Shown here in pieces: positions 38,139-46,169 of a stretch of DNA of 64,000 bases. Positions within the stretch are counted from its first letter, which is position 1, and every line of letters begins with the position of its first letter. The stretch covers positions 620,001 to 684,000 of the forward strand of contig NZ_CP043042.1 of NCBI RefSeq assembly GCF_008122265.1, read 5' to 3'. The notes under the pieces are model-generated. The model ran no database searches. It saw only the letters and a list, made by a program, of their open reading frames with translations, and was not told the origin of the DNA. This stretch comes from Marinobacter fonticola (GTDB taxonomy: Bacteria; Pseudomonadota; Gammaproteobacteria; Pseudomonadales; Oleiphilaceae). A program made the position numbers and the translations under genes.

Positions 38139-38750
38139 ATGTATCAGCTGATATTCAAGGGCGAGTGCGCCCCCGGCATAGACGAACAAACGGCGCGGGC
38201 CAACGCCATGGCCTTGTTCAAGGCGACCCTGGATCAAGTGGAGCGGATGTTCAGCGGCAGCCGCGTGGTGATCCGCAACAAACTCGATGAGGCTCAGGCG
38301 GCGAAATACGAAGCAGTGCTGCGAAAGCACGGCATGATTGCCCACGTCGAGCCGATGGACGGAGCGCCCGCATCTTCGTCCCCATCGCCTGGCGCCTCGA
38401 CGCAGCCCGAGCCCGCACCGCGTGCCGAGCCGGAACCTCCGGCGCAGACAGCTGCGAGCGAGGTGCCGCGCCCTAGCGCCGGCGGCGTGCCCGTGGAACC
38501 CGGAGACCGCCTACTGGTGGCGGGGGAAAGAGTCGATAGCATCCTGTCGGGTTCGTCACTTAAGGTGGACGCCGTCCACGACCGCTTGAGTGAAGCCCGT
38601 GAGGTGGAAGCGCCCCTGTTCGAGCATGTCGATGACTGGACCCTTGCGCCGCCGGGCAGCACCCTGGTGGAGCGGCGGGAAGAGGTTCCGCCGATGGTGC
38701 CCGACATTTCCCATTTGTCACTGGTCGATAACGACGAGGATCGCAAATAA
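38139..38750 (+). CDS. Uncharacterised protein with alpha-beta N-terminal domain and Pro/Glu-rich linker
   Basis: The 203-residue protein has a compact N-terminal domain (about 1-75): YQLIFKGECAPGID, ALFKATLDQVERMFSGSRVVI, LDEAQAAKYEAVLRKHGM. This pattern occurs at the N-terminus of many uncharacterised gammaproteobacterial proteins. A linker of Pro, Glu, Ala and Ser (about 76-120) follows, then a C-terminal part without a recognised motif. No signal peptide is present. It precedes the patatin gene by 189 bp. I can offer no function. Confidence 0.7.
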   Translation: MYQLIFKGECAPGIDEQTARANAMALFKATLDQVERMFSGSRVVIRNKLDEAQAAKYEAVLRKHGMIAHVEPMDGAPASSSPSPGASTQPEPAPRAEPEPPAQTAASEVPRPSAGGVPVEPGDRLLVAGERVDSILSGSSLKVDAVHDRLSEAREVEAPLFEHVDDWTLAPPGSTLVERREEVPPMVPDISHLSLVDNDEDRK

Positions 38751-38780
38751 TACCCGCCCGCCGCGCCATGCCTCACCATG

Positions 38781-38810
38781 GCGCTGTCATATATCGCGCT
38801 GTCATATATC
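38781..38810 (+). repeat. Perfect 15-bp tandem duplication upstream of the patatin gene
   Basis: GCGCTGTCATATATC at 38781-38795 is repeated exactly at 38796-38810, about 130-160 bp ahead of the patatin start. Each copy holds a CATATAT core that could act as a -10-like element or operator half. Confidence 0.85.
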
Positions 38811-38939
38811 AAGTGTACCGTCTGTTGCTTTGGATTCCGGTCAAGTAGGACCGCTGACAACGAACCTTCCGGTGGCATCGCTAACCGGTGCGTGTTGCGC
38901 CGGAAAACGACGGAGCGAAAAAATGGAAAGGAGTGCTGT

Positions 38940-41162
38940 TTGATCCGAATTCTCGCCACCCTGTTGCTAACCTGCCTCGTGCTGGATGCCTTTGCCCAGT
39001 CCCAGAATGCCTCCGGCAAGCGGTCGGTGGTTGCCCTGGTATTGAGCGGTGGTGGCGCGAAGGGCATGGCCCATGTCGGGGTACTGCGGGTGCTGGAGGA
39101 AATGCGGGTTCCGGTGGATATCGTGGTGGGTACCAGCGCAGGGTCCGCCGTGGCGGCGCTTTATGCCTTGGGTATGGACGTCACCGAGATCGAAGACCGA
39201 TTCGTGGAAATGGATTGGCTATCGAGCTTTCAAGACAGTCCCGGCCGGGCTTATAAACCGGTACGGCGCAAGTTCGATGACTGGCGCTATCCGGTGGATC
39301 CGGGTATCGGTGTGGGGCCGGAGGGCATTTCCCTCGGCCGCGGCCTTGTTGCTGGCCAGAACCTGGGCTTTATTCTCAACGAACTGACCCGGCGGGCGGC
39401 GTTGGTGCGGGATTTCGACAAGTTGCCGATCCGCTTCCGCGCCGTGGCGACCGACCTGGAAACCGGTGAAGAGGTGGTGCTCAAGGAGGGCGCCCTGGCC
39501 GAAGCCATTCGTGCCAGCATGAGTATTCCCGGCGTCTACGCGCCTATGCAAATCGATGACAGGCTGCTGGTCGATGGGGGGATTGCCAATAACCTGCCCA
39601 TTAGCGTTGCCCAGGACATGGGAGCTGATGTAGTCATCGCAGTGGATATCAGCGACGCCCTGTTGGAAGGCGAGAAGCTGACAGGTGCATTCTCCGTCGT
39701 CGGTCAGCTCACCACGATGATGACCCGGCGAAATGTCGACGACCAGCTCGAACGCCTCACCGGGGAAGACGTGCTCATTCGTCCCAAATTGGAAGATCTG
39801 ACGTCGGCGGACTTCTTCGACGCGCCGGAGATCATTGAAGCCGGCGCCACGGCCGCCCGCAACGAAGCCGTCGGTCTCAATAGCCTGCGCGTGGGCCCGG
39901 TGGCTTGGGCGGATTTCCAGCGCGCGCGTCATCACGCCCGGTTCACTCCGGACCTGATCGCCGATGTGCAGATTCAGCACGACTCCCGCCTCTCCCGGGA
40001 ATTCCTGCGTTCGCGCATCCGCCAGCAAGCTGGCCAGCCCCTAGACGTGGAACAGCTGGAGGACGACCTGCGCCGCATTTACGGCCTGGGCTACTACGAA
40101 ACAGTGACCTATTCGCTGGCGCCCAGCGAGAGTGGCGAAGCGGGTTCCGACTTGGTGATCGACGTTCAGGAGAAAACCTGGGGGCCTAATTATCTGCGTT
40201 TCGGGTTGGGCTATGAGGACAACTTCGAAAGCGATACTCGCTTCAACGTGGCCGGCTCTTATCAAATGACCGAGCTGAATGCGTTGGGCGGCGAATGGAC
40301 CACCGGCTTGCAACTGGGTACCGAACCGTACGTCCGCACCGATTGGTTCCAACCCCTGGACTATGGTTATCGGCGCTTCCTTCTCTCCGGCGCGGATTAC
40401 CAGCAGGATAGCTTTTCGGTGTTCAACGCGCAGGGCGACCGGGTCGGCAAGGTGGAAGTCGAGGAGTATGCATTCGATATCAGCCTGGGCCTTGAATTGG
40501 GCGCTGAAGGCGAAGTGCGCGCGGGCTTTCGACGAGGCGTCGCGTCGGTGGACGACGTGTTGGGCGATTCTTCCCTGGAGGAGAGCGAAATCGATCAGGG
40601 CGCCTGGACGTTACAGTTAACGTTCGACACGCTGAACGATCCCTTTCTGCCCAGTAGTGGTGGCTTTTTGGGACTCAGCAGCCGCTTTGAACGGCCCGGC
40701 CTGGGGTCGGATCGCCATTTCGACCGGACCACGCTTCTGGCCGCCAAAGCGGGGCAATTTGGCCGCAACGTAATCGTAGGCCAGGCCTTCGCCAGCGCGG
40801 TCACCAACGGCAAGGCGGGCGTGGAGAACTATGTCTCCCTGGGCGGGTTCCGGCGGCTATCCGCCTACGCCCGTGGGGAAATCACCGGTCCCGACGCTGC
40901 GTTGCTGACGTTCTACAGCTACCGCCGTTTTGGCGGTCCCTTCGTACCTTACTTTGCCGGGCTAGGCTATGAAACCGGCAATGCCTGGCAGGAGGTCAAC
41001 GATGCCAGTTGGGGCGACCTGATTCACTCCTGGAGTGTGTTTGCGGGAGTCGATACGTTCCTGGGGCCGGTCCAGCTCTCGACAGCCTATGCCGACGATA
41101 ACCATTGGACCTTGTTCCTGACGGTGGGGTATTCGTTGGAGAGTCTGTTCATCAGCCCATAG
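38940..41162 (+). CDS. Patatin-like phospholipase, PlpD-type (type Vd) autotransporter
   Basis: Starting at a TTG (38940) with AAGGAG at 6-nt spacing gives 740 residues, close to the 728 of Pseudomonas PlpD. A signal peptide (IRILATLLLTCLVLDAFA) precedes a patatin domain (about 28-330) with oxyanion loop GGGAKG, nucleophile Ser66 in GTSAGS and catalytic Asp212 in VDGGIANN. A POTRA-like segment (about 345-420) and a C-terminal beta-barrel of the Omp85 type (about 430-740) follow. The layout predicts a secreted lipase released by its own barrel. A longer frame to 38778 runs through the 15-bp repeat and lacks a ribosome site. Confidence 0.9.
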   Translation: MIRILATLLLTCLVLDAFAQSQNASGKRSVVALVLSGGGAKGMAHVGVLRVLEEMRVPVDIVVGTSAGSAVAALYALGMDVTEIEDRFVEMDWLSSFQDSPGRAYKPVRRKFDDWRYPVDPGIGVGPEGISLGRGLVAGQNLGFILNELTRRAALVRDFDKLPIRFRAVATDLETGEEVVLKEGALAEAIRASMSIPGVYAPMQIDDRLLVDGGIANNLPISVAQDMGADVVIAVDISDALLEGEKLTGAFSVVGQLTTMMTRRNVDDQLERLTGEDVLIRPKLEDLTSADFFDAPEIIEAGATAARNEAVGLNSLRVGPVAWADFQRARHHARFTPDLIADVQIQHDSRLSREFLRSRIRQQAGQPLDVEQLEDDLRRIYGLGYYETVTYSLAPSESGEAGSDLVIDVQEKTWGPNYLRFGLGYEDNFESDTRFNVAGSYQMTELNALGGEWTTGLQLGTEPYVRTDWFQPLDYGYRRFLLSGADYQQDSFSVFNAQGDRVGKVEVEEYAFDISLGLELGAEGEVRAGFRRGVASVDDVLGDSSLEESEIDQGAWTLQLTFDTLNDPFLPSSGGFLGLSSRFERPGLGSDRHFDRTTLLAAKAGQFGRNVIVGQAFASAVTNGKAGVENYVSLGGFRRLSAYARGEITGPDAALLTFYSYRRFGGPFVPYFAGLGYETGNAWQEVNDASWGDLIHSWSVFAGVDTFLGPVQLSTAYADDNHWTLFLTVGYSLESLFISP

Positions 41163-41179
41163 GCCGATTGAGGTTCCCT

Positions 41180-41286
41180 TAGTTATTTGAAATTCTAAAT
41201 TATTTGAGAGTCCCTAGTTATTTGAGGATCCTAAGTTATTTGAGGGTCCTAGTGGGTTGAGATGGCCTAAGTTGATCGAGATGTCC
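41180..41286. repeat. Degenerate minisatellite (about six 16-19 bp units) between convergent genes
   Basis: Units begin at 41180, 41196, 41215, 41232, 41250 and 41268. The best copy is TAAGTTATTTGAGGGTCC (41232-41249), with TAGTTATTTGAGGATCC before it. Each unit starts with TAG or TAA and contains TTGAG or a near variant, and the array ends at the stop codon of the lipoprotein gene. It is too degenerate and spacer-free to be CRISPR. Confidence 0.8.
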
Positions 41287-41729
41287 TAAATAGGCGCGAC
41301 CAGAATCAACCGTTCCTCGTCACACGGGCCATTCAGCGGGCGCTCGAGAATGGCGCGGTATTCCGCGCCATTGCGCGCGCTGCTGGGCACCGGATGAAAG
41401 AGAATGTCGTCGCCGGGAAAGAACTGCCAGGTTCCGATCCGGTTTTCCTGCGCCAGCAGTGAGGCTACACCTCGCACCTTACTCCACGCGCAAAGGGCCG
41501 GAGGTCCGTCACTGCCCTTATCGCGGACGTCCCGGTCACGAGGTTCGGGAGCTGGCTCCGGTTCCGGGGCTGGCTTTGGCTCGTCCTGATCCGGCGGCGT
41601 TACCGTTGGAATAGGCTCGAATTCCGGGGCCGGGGCAGGCTGCTCGGGTGGGGATGACGCACAGCCGGTCAAGGCCAGAAATAGGGCGGCGGCGACCGGA
41701 TAGCTATAGCGCCGCTCAGTCGCCAGCAT
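41286..41729 (-). CDS. Lipoprotein with Pro/Glu-rich linker
   Basis: From ATG 41729 the 147-residue protein has a signal peptide with lipobox LTGC, a long Pro/Glu/Ala linker (about 25-70), and a C-terminal part with two or three cysteines (ALCAWSKVRGVASLL and NGPCDEERLILVAPI). I do not recognise the domain. Its start overlaps the end of the GntR regulator gene by 14 nt, so the two are translationally coupled. The open frame continues upstream to 42167 only as a shadow of the regulator gene. Confidence 0.72.
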   Translation of the reverse strand: MLATERRYSYPVAAALFLALTGCASSPPEQPAPAPEFEPIPTVTPPDQDEPKPAPEPEPAPEPRDRDVRDKGSDGPPALCAWSKVRGVASLLAQENRIGTWQFFPGDDILFHPVPSSARNGAEYRAILERPLNGPCDEERLILVAPI

Positions 41730-42402
41730 CGCTACGCGGCGCGTCTTCCCCGATGTACGAGAGCACTTGGGCGCATTGCTGGCCCGCGTAGCGCTGCAAG
41801 ATCTCCACCAGCTGCTCCTCGTCATGCGCCTTGATAGCCTCGATGGATTCACGCATGTGGGCCAGGTTGTCTTCCAGTACCCGCTGGTTGGCATGCTGAA
41901 AGGCGACGAAGGCGCAACGGCGTGCCGACGGCCAAAGGTCTTCGATGGCTTGCAGGATAAAGTAGTTGTCGGCGTAGGCGAGAGAGGCCTGGGTATACTC
42001 GATACCAAAATCGAGAAACGCCAGCAGGTCGCCCCGTTTGTAGCATTCGTCCATGCGGGCATAGAGGGACTCGAGTTTTTCCATGTCCTCAGGCTGCCAT
42101 TGCCGGGCCAGCTTACGGCCGGTATGGCAGAGATAGAGTTCGAGCACTTCGTACAGGCTTCGAACAAAGTACGCGTCCAGTTCGGTTACGAACGCACCTT
42201 TGCGCGGTACGTTGCGCACCAGATGACGCTTCTCCAGCAGCAACAGCCCTTCCCGTATTGAACCATGGCTAACGTCCAGCTGCTTGGCCATTGCGCTCTC
42301 GTATATGCGTTCTCCGGAGCGGAGCTGGCCGAAGGCAATCAGATTCTCGATATGTTGGGCGACCTGCTCGGTCAAGGTTTCACGGGGCTTGAATGGCTTC
42401 AT
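41716..42402 (-). CDS. GntR-family regulator, FadR/FCD subfamily
   Basis: The 228-residue protein from ATG 42402 (behind GGAAA) has the winged-helix GntR domain (ENLIAFGQLRSGERIYESAMAKQL, then SHGSIREGLLLLEKRHLV) in residues 10-75, and a helical FCD ligand domain with metal-ligand-like histidine and acidic residues. Such regulators respond to carboxylates or acyl compounds; the ligand here is unknown. It is followed, with overlap, by the lipoprotein gene and preceded on the same strand by cardiolipin synthase. Confidence 0.88.
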   Translation of the reverse strand: MKPFKPRETLTEQVAQHIENLIAFGQLRSGERIYESAMAKQLDVSHGSIREGLLLLEKRHLVRNVPRKGAFVTELDAYFVRSLYEVLELYLCHTGRKLARQWQPEDMEKLESLYARMDECYKRGDLLAFLDFGIEYTQASLAYADNYFILQAIEDLWPSARRCAFVAFQHANQRVLEDNLAHMRESIEAIKAHDEEQLVEILQRYAGQQCAQVLSYIGEDAPRSDAGD

Positions 42403-42452
42403 TAACGGGTTTCCGGATAATTCCTGATAACCGGGTACGTTTACGCCGGGGT

Positions 42453-42464
42453 CTAGTGCACTAG
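42453..42464 (-). promoter_or_regulatory. Candidate GntR operator over the regulator's own promoter
   Basis: CTAGTGCACTAG is a perfect 12-bp palindrome with the GT..AC core of GntR/FCD sites, 50 bp upstream of the GntR start. A -35-like TTGCAG (42481-42486) and a 17-bp spacer place a -10-like TAGTGC inside the palindrome, so binding would block transcription. Confidence 0.5.
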
Positions 42465-42548
42465 TTTGATGGCCGGCTGCCTGCAAGTGTCCCTTCAACA
42501 CAAGTATTCCTCATTATGCTCTCACATTCCCCGATAACTGCAAGGGGG

Positions 42549-43979
42549 TTACAGCAGCGGCGCCAGCAATCTGATCGCGCGGCAAGTCAGGCGGAAGACG
42601 ATCGAACGCTCGCTATAGTCTGACGGCGTCATGAGACGGCAGTGCCGCAAGTCCTCTTCCAACATTTGACGCACTTGGGCGACGAAAGCGGCGTCGGTGA
42701 ACAGCGCCGCAATCTCGAAGTTCAACCGCATCGAACGGTTATCCAGATTGGCCGTGCCGACCGCGGCGTAGCGGTCATCCACCAGGATTACTTTCTCGTG
42801 CAGGAAACCCGGTTGGTACCGGTAAATCCCAATGCCGGCCTGACTGGCCTGCACCAAATAAGAATAAGCGGCCAAACGGACGAGCTGGTGGTCAGGATTC
42901 TGGGGGATCAGCACGCGCACATCGACACCACGCAGGGCCGCCAGTTGCAGGGCGTTGACCACTTGCAGGTCAGGCACGAAATAGGGCGAGGTGATCCAGA
43001 TTCGCTCCCGGGCGCTATTGATGCAATTGAGAAAGAACAGAGTGCCGGTATCGAAGCGGTCGGCGGGCCCGGTAGGCAGGATAAGCACTTCCTGATCGCC
43101 GGCCGGCGAAGATTTGGGTGTCCAATTCAATGAGGGCAGGTCGTTGGCGGCCCAGTACCAGTCCTCGACAAAGGCCAGTTGCAGACCCATCACCGCCGGT
43201 CCCTCGATGCGGCAATGCGTGTCCCGCCAAGCCAGGCTATTGGTTTTCGTACCCAAGTATTCGTCGCCCAGGTTGATACCTCCAACGAAACCCAAGGTGC
43301 CGTCGCAAATCAACAGCTTGCGATGATTGCGAAAGTTGATCTGAAAGCGCCGTCGTCGAACATTGCCGTCCCCAAAAGCGGCCACGCGAGCGCCGGCGTT
43401 GGTCAGTTCCTTGAGGTAGTTGCGAGGCAGCCAGACACTGCCGATGTCGTCGTAGATGAAGTAGACCTTGACGCCTTCGGCCAGCTTGCGCTTGAGGATC
43501 GACTTGATGCGCTGGCCGACCCGGTCCGAACGGACGATATAGAACTCCAGCAGAATATAGTGCCGGGCGCTTTCCATCGCCTCGAACAGGGCATCGAAGG
43601 TGGCGCGGCCATCTTGGAGCAGCGTGCAATAGTTGCCGCTGGTGAAGGGCTGACGTACCAGGCTGGTCAGCACCCGTAGTTCCGGACTGGGATCGTCGCT
43701 GTCTGGGATGCGTGTGAGCTGGGTTTCGTTCTCAAACACCGTCAACAGCTGATTCAGGGCGACATCGCCGGAGCGACGGGCGCGGATATAGCCGGCGAAG
43801 CGATTGCGGCCAAACAGTACGAACAGGGGCAGCGTGACGTAGGGAAAGGCCAGTAGGGCGATGATCCAGGCAATGGCTCCCTGGGTGGTCCGGTAGTGCA
43901 GCAGGATGCGCAGGACACAGAGAAGCGCCAGGCCGTAGACGGTAACGAGCAGTAGGGTGAGCAGGACCGGATCCCACAT
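42549..43979 (-). CDS. cls: Cardiolipin synthase
   Basis: The 476-residue protein has two N-terminal transmembrane helices (about 5-27 and 36-58) and two phospholipase-D HKD motifs: HRKLLICDGTLGFVGG and HEKVILVDDRYAAVGTAN. It joins phosphatidylglycerol molecules into cardiolipin at the inner membrane. The ATG at 43979 gives a clean membrane start; an in-frame TTG at 43994 abuts the stop of the AraC gene. Which of the ClsA-C types it is was not settled. Confidence 0.93.
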   Translation of the reverse strand: MWDPVLLTLLLVTVYGLALLCVLRILLHYRTTQGAIAWIIALLAFPYVTLPLFVLFGRNRFAGYIRARRSGDVALNQLLTVFENETQLTRIPDSDDPSPELRVLTSLVRQPFTSGNYCTLLQDGRATFDALFEAMESARHYILLEFYIVRSDRVGQRIKSILKRKLAEGVKVYFIYDDIGSVWLPRNYLKELTNAGARVAAFGDGNVRRRRFQINFRNHRKLLICDGTLGFVGGINLGDEYLGTKTNSLAWRDTHCRIEGPAVMGLQLAFVEDWYWAANDLPSLNWTPKSSPAGDQEVLILPTGPADRFDTGTLFFLNCINSARERIWITSPYFVPDLQVVNALQLAALRGVDVRVLIPQNPDHQLVRLAAYSYLVQASQAGIGIYRYQPGFLHEKVILVDDRYAAVGTANLDNRSMRLNFEIAALFTDAAFVAQVRQMLEEDLRHCRLMTPSDYSERSIVFRLTCRAIRLLAPLL

Positions 43980-43994
43980 GCGTAAAATGTCCAA

Positions 43995-45050
43995 TCAGTG
44001 GTGACGCGCGCGATATTGCGCAGGTGACTCGCCGGTCCAGCGCTTGAAGGCGCGGCTGAACGCACTCAGTTCGGAAAAACCCAATAGGAAGGCAATCTCC
44101 CCCAGCGCATACCGGTCAGAGGCAACATACCGTAAAGCCTTATCTTTGCGCACGTGTTCCACCAGTTCATGGAAGCTCATGCCCTCCTTCTTGAGCCGGC
44201 GATAAAGGGTCTGGCGGCTCATGTGCAACTGATGTGCGAGGCTATCCGCATCGATCCTTTCCGAAGCCATCTGTTGGGAAATCAGCCGTCGTACCTTGCG
44301 GCTAAAGTGACGGCGCGTTTGTACTTTCGCCAGCAGGCTGTTGACCTGACGAAGCATTGCCGAATGGATGTAGGGATTGCGGTGTGGAATCGGCCGGCTC
44401 AAATAATGTGCGCTAAAGGCGAGTGCCATGTCCGGTTCGTTGTAGTTGACCGGGCATCCCAGAATACGTTGGTATTCGTCTCCATACGCCGGTTCGGGAT
44501 GGCTAACGCGCACCCAGGCGAGGTCGAGCTGGGGATGGATGAAATGCCGGGCCCGGCTGACGGCGGCAGAGAGTGTGCGATCCATGTCTTGCCGGCAGTA
44601 CTGGTGCCGCGGATCAACATGCCAGCTCAGAATGGCGAGTTCGCCAGCGGTTTCGAAATGCAGGCTGACGCTCTCGTTGATCAGCCGGTGCAGCCTGACA
44701 TATTGGGTGGCGGCCTCGCCCAGGGTGTCGCAATTGAAGAACACGTGACCTAACAGCCCCATTCGATCCGGATCCACGATTTCACCGACATGCAGGCCAA
44801 CGGCCGCATCGTCGGTGACCTGTTCGGCATACCGCCAGAGCCGGTAGTGAGCGTGGGCAGGAAGCCTCAGGTCCGGCTCGCTGAGTGCGTCGACCGATCG
44901 CTCAAGCAACGCCTCAACCTGCGGTTTATCGAGTTTGTGGCGGGTCTCCAGATAATGTACCAGTCCGAGGGCGGTGGAGGCGGCGACCAGCGGTTCGTCA
45001 GACGAAGCTGCGTCCGTTGGCGTAGGCGTTGTTACAGGTGTCATTGGCAT
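43995..45050 (-). CDS. AraC-family regulator with Arabinose_bd-type N-terminal domain
   Basis: The protein has an N-terminal domain like OruR/GbuR regulators (RLPAHAHYRLWRYAEQ, AAVGLHVGE, GLLGHVFFNCDTLGEA) and a C-terminal AraC DNA-binding domain: RIDADSLAHQLHMSRQTLYRRL and ALGEIAFLLGFSELSAFSRAF. The start is uncertain: ATG 45050 or GTG 45086, neither with a good ribosome site. It is divergent from the small gene at 45213 and close to direct repeats at 45131-45164. Its inducer is unknown. Confidence 0.85.
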   Translation of the reverse strand: MPMTPVTTPTPTDAASSDEPLVAASTALGLVHYLETRHKLDKPQVEALLERSVDALSEPDLRLPAHAHYRLWRYAEQVTDDAAVGLHVGEIVDPDRMGLLGHVFFNCDTLGEAATQYVRLHRLINESVSLHFETAGELAILSWHVDPRHQYCRQDMDRTLSAAVSRARHFIHPQLDLAWVRVSHPEPAYGDEYQRILGCPVNYNEPDMALAFSAHYLSRPIPHRNPYIHSAMLRQVNSLLAKVQTRRHFSRKVRRLISQQMASERIDADSLAHQLHMSRQTLYRRLKKEGMSFHELVEHVRKDKALRYVASDRYALGEIAFLLGFSELSAFSRAFKRWTGESPAQYRARHH

Positions 45051-45130
45051 CTGTCTTGTGGGCGGACCGGGCGGATCTTCGAACACTATCGTTCACGGGG
45101 ATGTTACCAAATGTCAAACAGTTGGGACGG

Positions 45131-45164
45131 ACTGTCAACGTAACGGGCTTACTGTCGAGGTAAC
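45131..45164. promoter_or_regulatory. 20-bp-spaced direct repeats, candidate AraC-type operator
   Basis: ACTGTCAACGTAAC (45131-45144) and ACTGTCGAGGTAAC (45151-45164) are 14-mers differing at two positions, with start-to-start spacing of 20 bp (two helical turns). They lie between the divergent AraC gene and the 30-codon gene, the placing expected of an AraC-family site. Confidence 0.6.
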
Positions 45165-45212
45165 CTGAGCGTCCTTTCATGGGTTGTCTGACGTTGTCAG
45201 GAGGTGTGCAGA

Positions 45213-45305
45213 ATGGAACTTGAAATCTTTGTACCTCGTACGGAGCTTGAACGTCGTAATTGCGAGGCTCTCAAGGACTATCTCAATAGCATCTTCTATT
45301 GCTAA
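45213..45305 (+). CDS. 30-residue small protein of unknown function
   Basis: A 30-codon frame from ATG 45213 to TAA 45303 encodes an amphipathic, Glu/Arg/Leu-rich peptide beginning MELEIFVPRTELERRN and ending SIFYC; cysteines stand at positions 17 and 30. A near-perfect Shine-Dalgarno AGGAGG (45199-45204) sits 8 nt upstream and a strong terminator starts 15 nt downstream, so it is a compact monocistronic unit. It is shorter than typical cut-offs. I recognise no family. The divergent AraC gene and the 20-bp-spaced repeats suggest AraC control (inference). Confidence 0.62.
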   Translation: MELEIFVPRTELERRNCEALKDYLNSIFYC

Positions 45306-45320
45306 ATCCCTTCGCACGTC

Positions 45321-45344
45321 GGCCGCCATCAGGCGGCCTTTTTT
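45321..45344 (+). terminator. Rho-independent terminator of the small gene
   Basis: GGCCGCC-ATCA-GGCGGCC is a perfect 7-bp GC stem followed by six T residues. Confidence 0.95.
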
Positions 45345-45382
45345 GTGCTTGTGGCAACGGCCTGGGTGTCTTCGGAGGCGCC

Positions 45383-45859
45383 CTAACCGTTCTCGAGCTG
45401 TTCGGCGAGTCCCCTGATATGTTCCAGAGGCTGCAGCCGCAGTCTTAGCTTCTCGCTCCGTTCCAGGATGCCTTCAATGCGACCAAGTTGCGCGCGTGTC
45501 TGTTGAGAGCGCATCAGCCGGCTGCCGGTAAAATTGAACGCGATGCCGAAGCGAGAGAGCGACCCGGCGTCCGGCAACGTTTGCCGGTTAACGATCTCTC
45601 CCTGAATGCGCTCAAGGGAGAGTGTACTGGCTTCCATCCACAGCTCCAGACGCAACTCCAGCCGGTCCCCGATCTCGAAACAGTCTGACCGTTCGATAAT
45701 GGACAGGCCCTCGCGGGTAAAGTCATGGCTTTCGGTTGCCGAGTAACTGCCGAACAGGCCTTTTCTCGGGCGCCAGGCAACGCGCAGTTCGGCGGCGGGG
45801 AGCCTGCGGAAGCGGCGGCGTTCCTTGTTCTTGCTGGGCATTTGCATGGAGCGATGCAT
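45383..45859 (-). CDS. PilZ-domain protein
   Basis: The reading of up to 158 residues has the c-di-GMP-binding signature in modified form: an Arg cluster RRRFRRLP near the start (the RxxxR motif) and DFTREG (the D/N-x-S-x-x-G motif with Thr for Ser). A beta-rich PilZ core follows, then a helical Leu/Arg-rich tail. The ATG at 45859 has AGAGG too close; ATG 45847 or 45841 may be the real start. It is divergent from the DUF1722 gene, across a region with a 24-bp inverted repeat. Confidence 0.78.
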   Translation of the reverse strand: MHRSMQMPSKNKERRRFRRLPAAELRVAWRPRKGLFGSYSATESHDFTREGLSIIERSDCFEIGDRLELRLELWMEASTLSLERIQGEIVNRQTLPDAGSLSRFGIAFNFTGSRLMRSQQTRAQLGRIEGILERSEKLRLRLQPLEHIRGLAEQLENG

Positions 45860-45880
45860 CCTCTATTTGACGAGTGCGAC

Positions 45881-46119
45881 GCGCAGTAGATCAGCGAATT
45901 AACCGCACGGCACACTAGCGCGTAATCACTTCAAGCTCGGAAAGCGCACACCTGCGTTATCCTGACTCCAGGTTCAACAATAGCAAAGCTCAACCCGTAC
46001 CCAACACTCAAATTTAGCGCCGGGGATGACGAAAGTGCGGTACAGATCAATCGCTGCCGCTGACGGTAAAGCGCCGGGCAGGTATGCTCTTGTCTGGTTA
46101 ATGCGCTGATCTACTGCGC
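45881..46119. repeat. 24-bp inverted repeat flanking the divergent PilZ/DUF1722 intergenic region
   Basis: The left arm 45881-45904 begins GCGCAGTAGATCAGCG and ends ATTAACC; the right arm 46096-46119 is its reverse complement (GGTTAAT at one end, CTGATCTACTGCGC at the other) with one mismatch. The arms are 191 bp apart and each faces its own gene in the same orientation. The whole 310-bp gap between the two genes has no other feature I can support; no target-site duplication is seen. Confidence 0.8.
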
Positions 46120-46169
46120 GAACCGCTGCCGGAGCTGCACGTTATCAGAATGGCCGGAGGCCCCTCGAT

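Noticed and set aside
38778..38939. 54-residue N-terminal extension of the patatin
   Set aside because: It lacks a ribosome site, contains the 15-bp duplication and would bury the signal peptide.
41180..41286. CRISPR-like array
   Set aside because: Units abut directly with no unique spacers and are too degenerate and short.
41729..42167. Extended reading of the lipoprotein gene upstream of its ATG
   Set aside because: This part overlaps the GntR gene in another frame and has no lipoprotein or other features.
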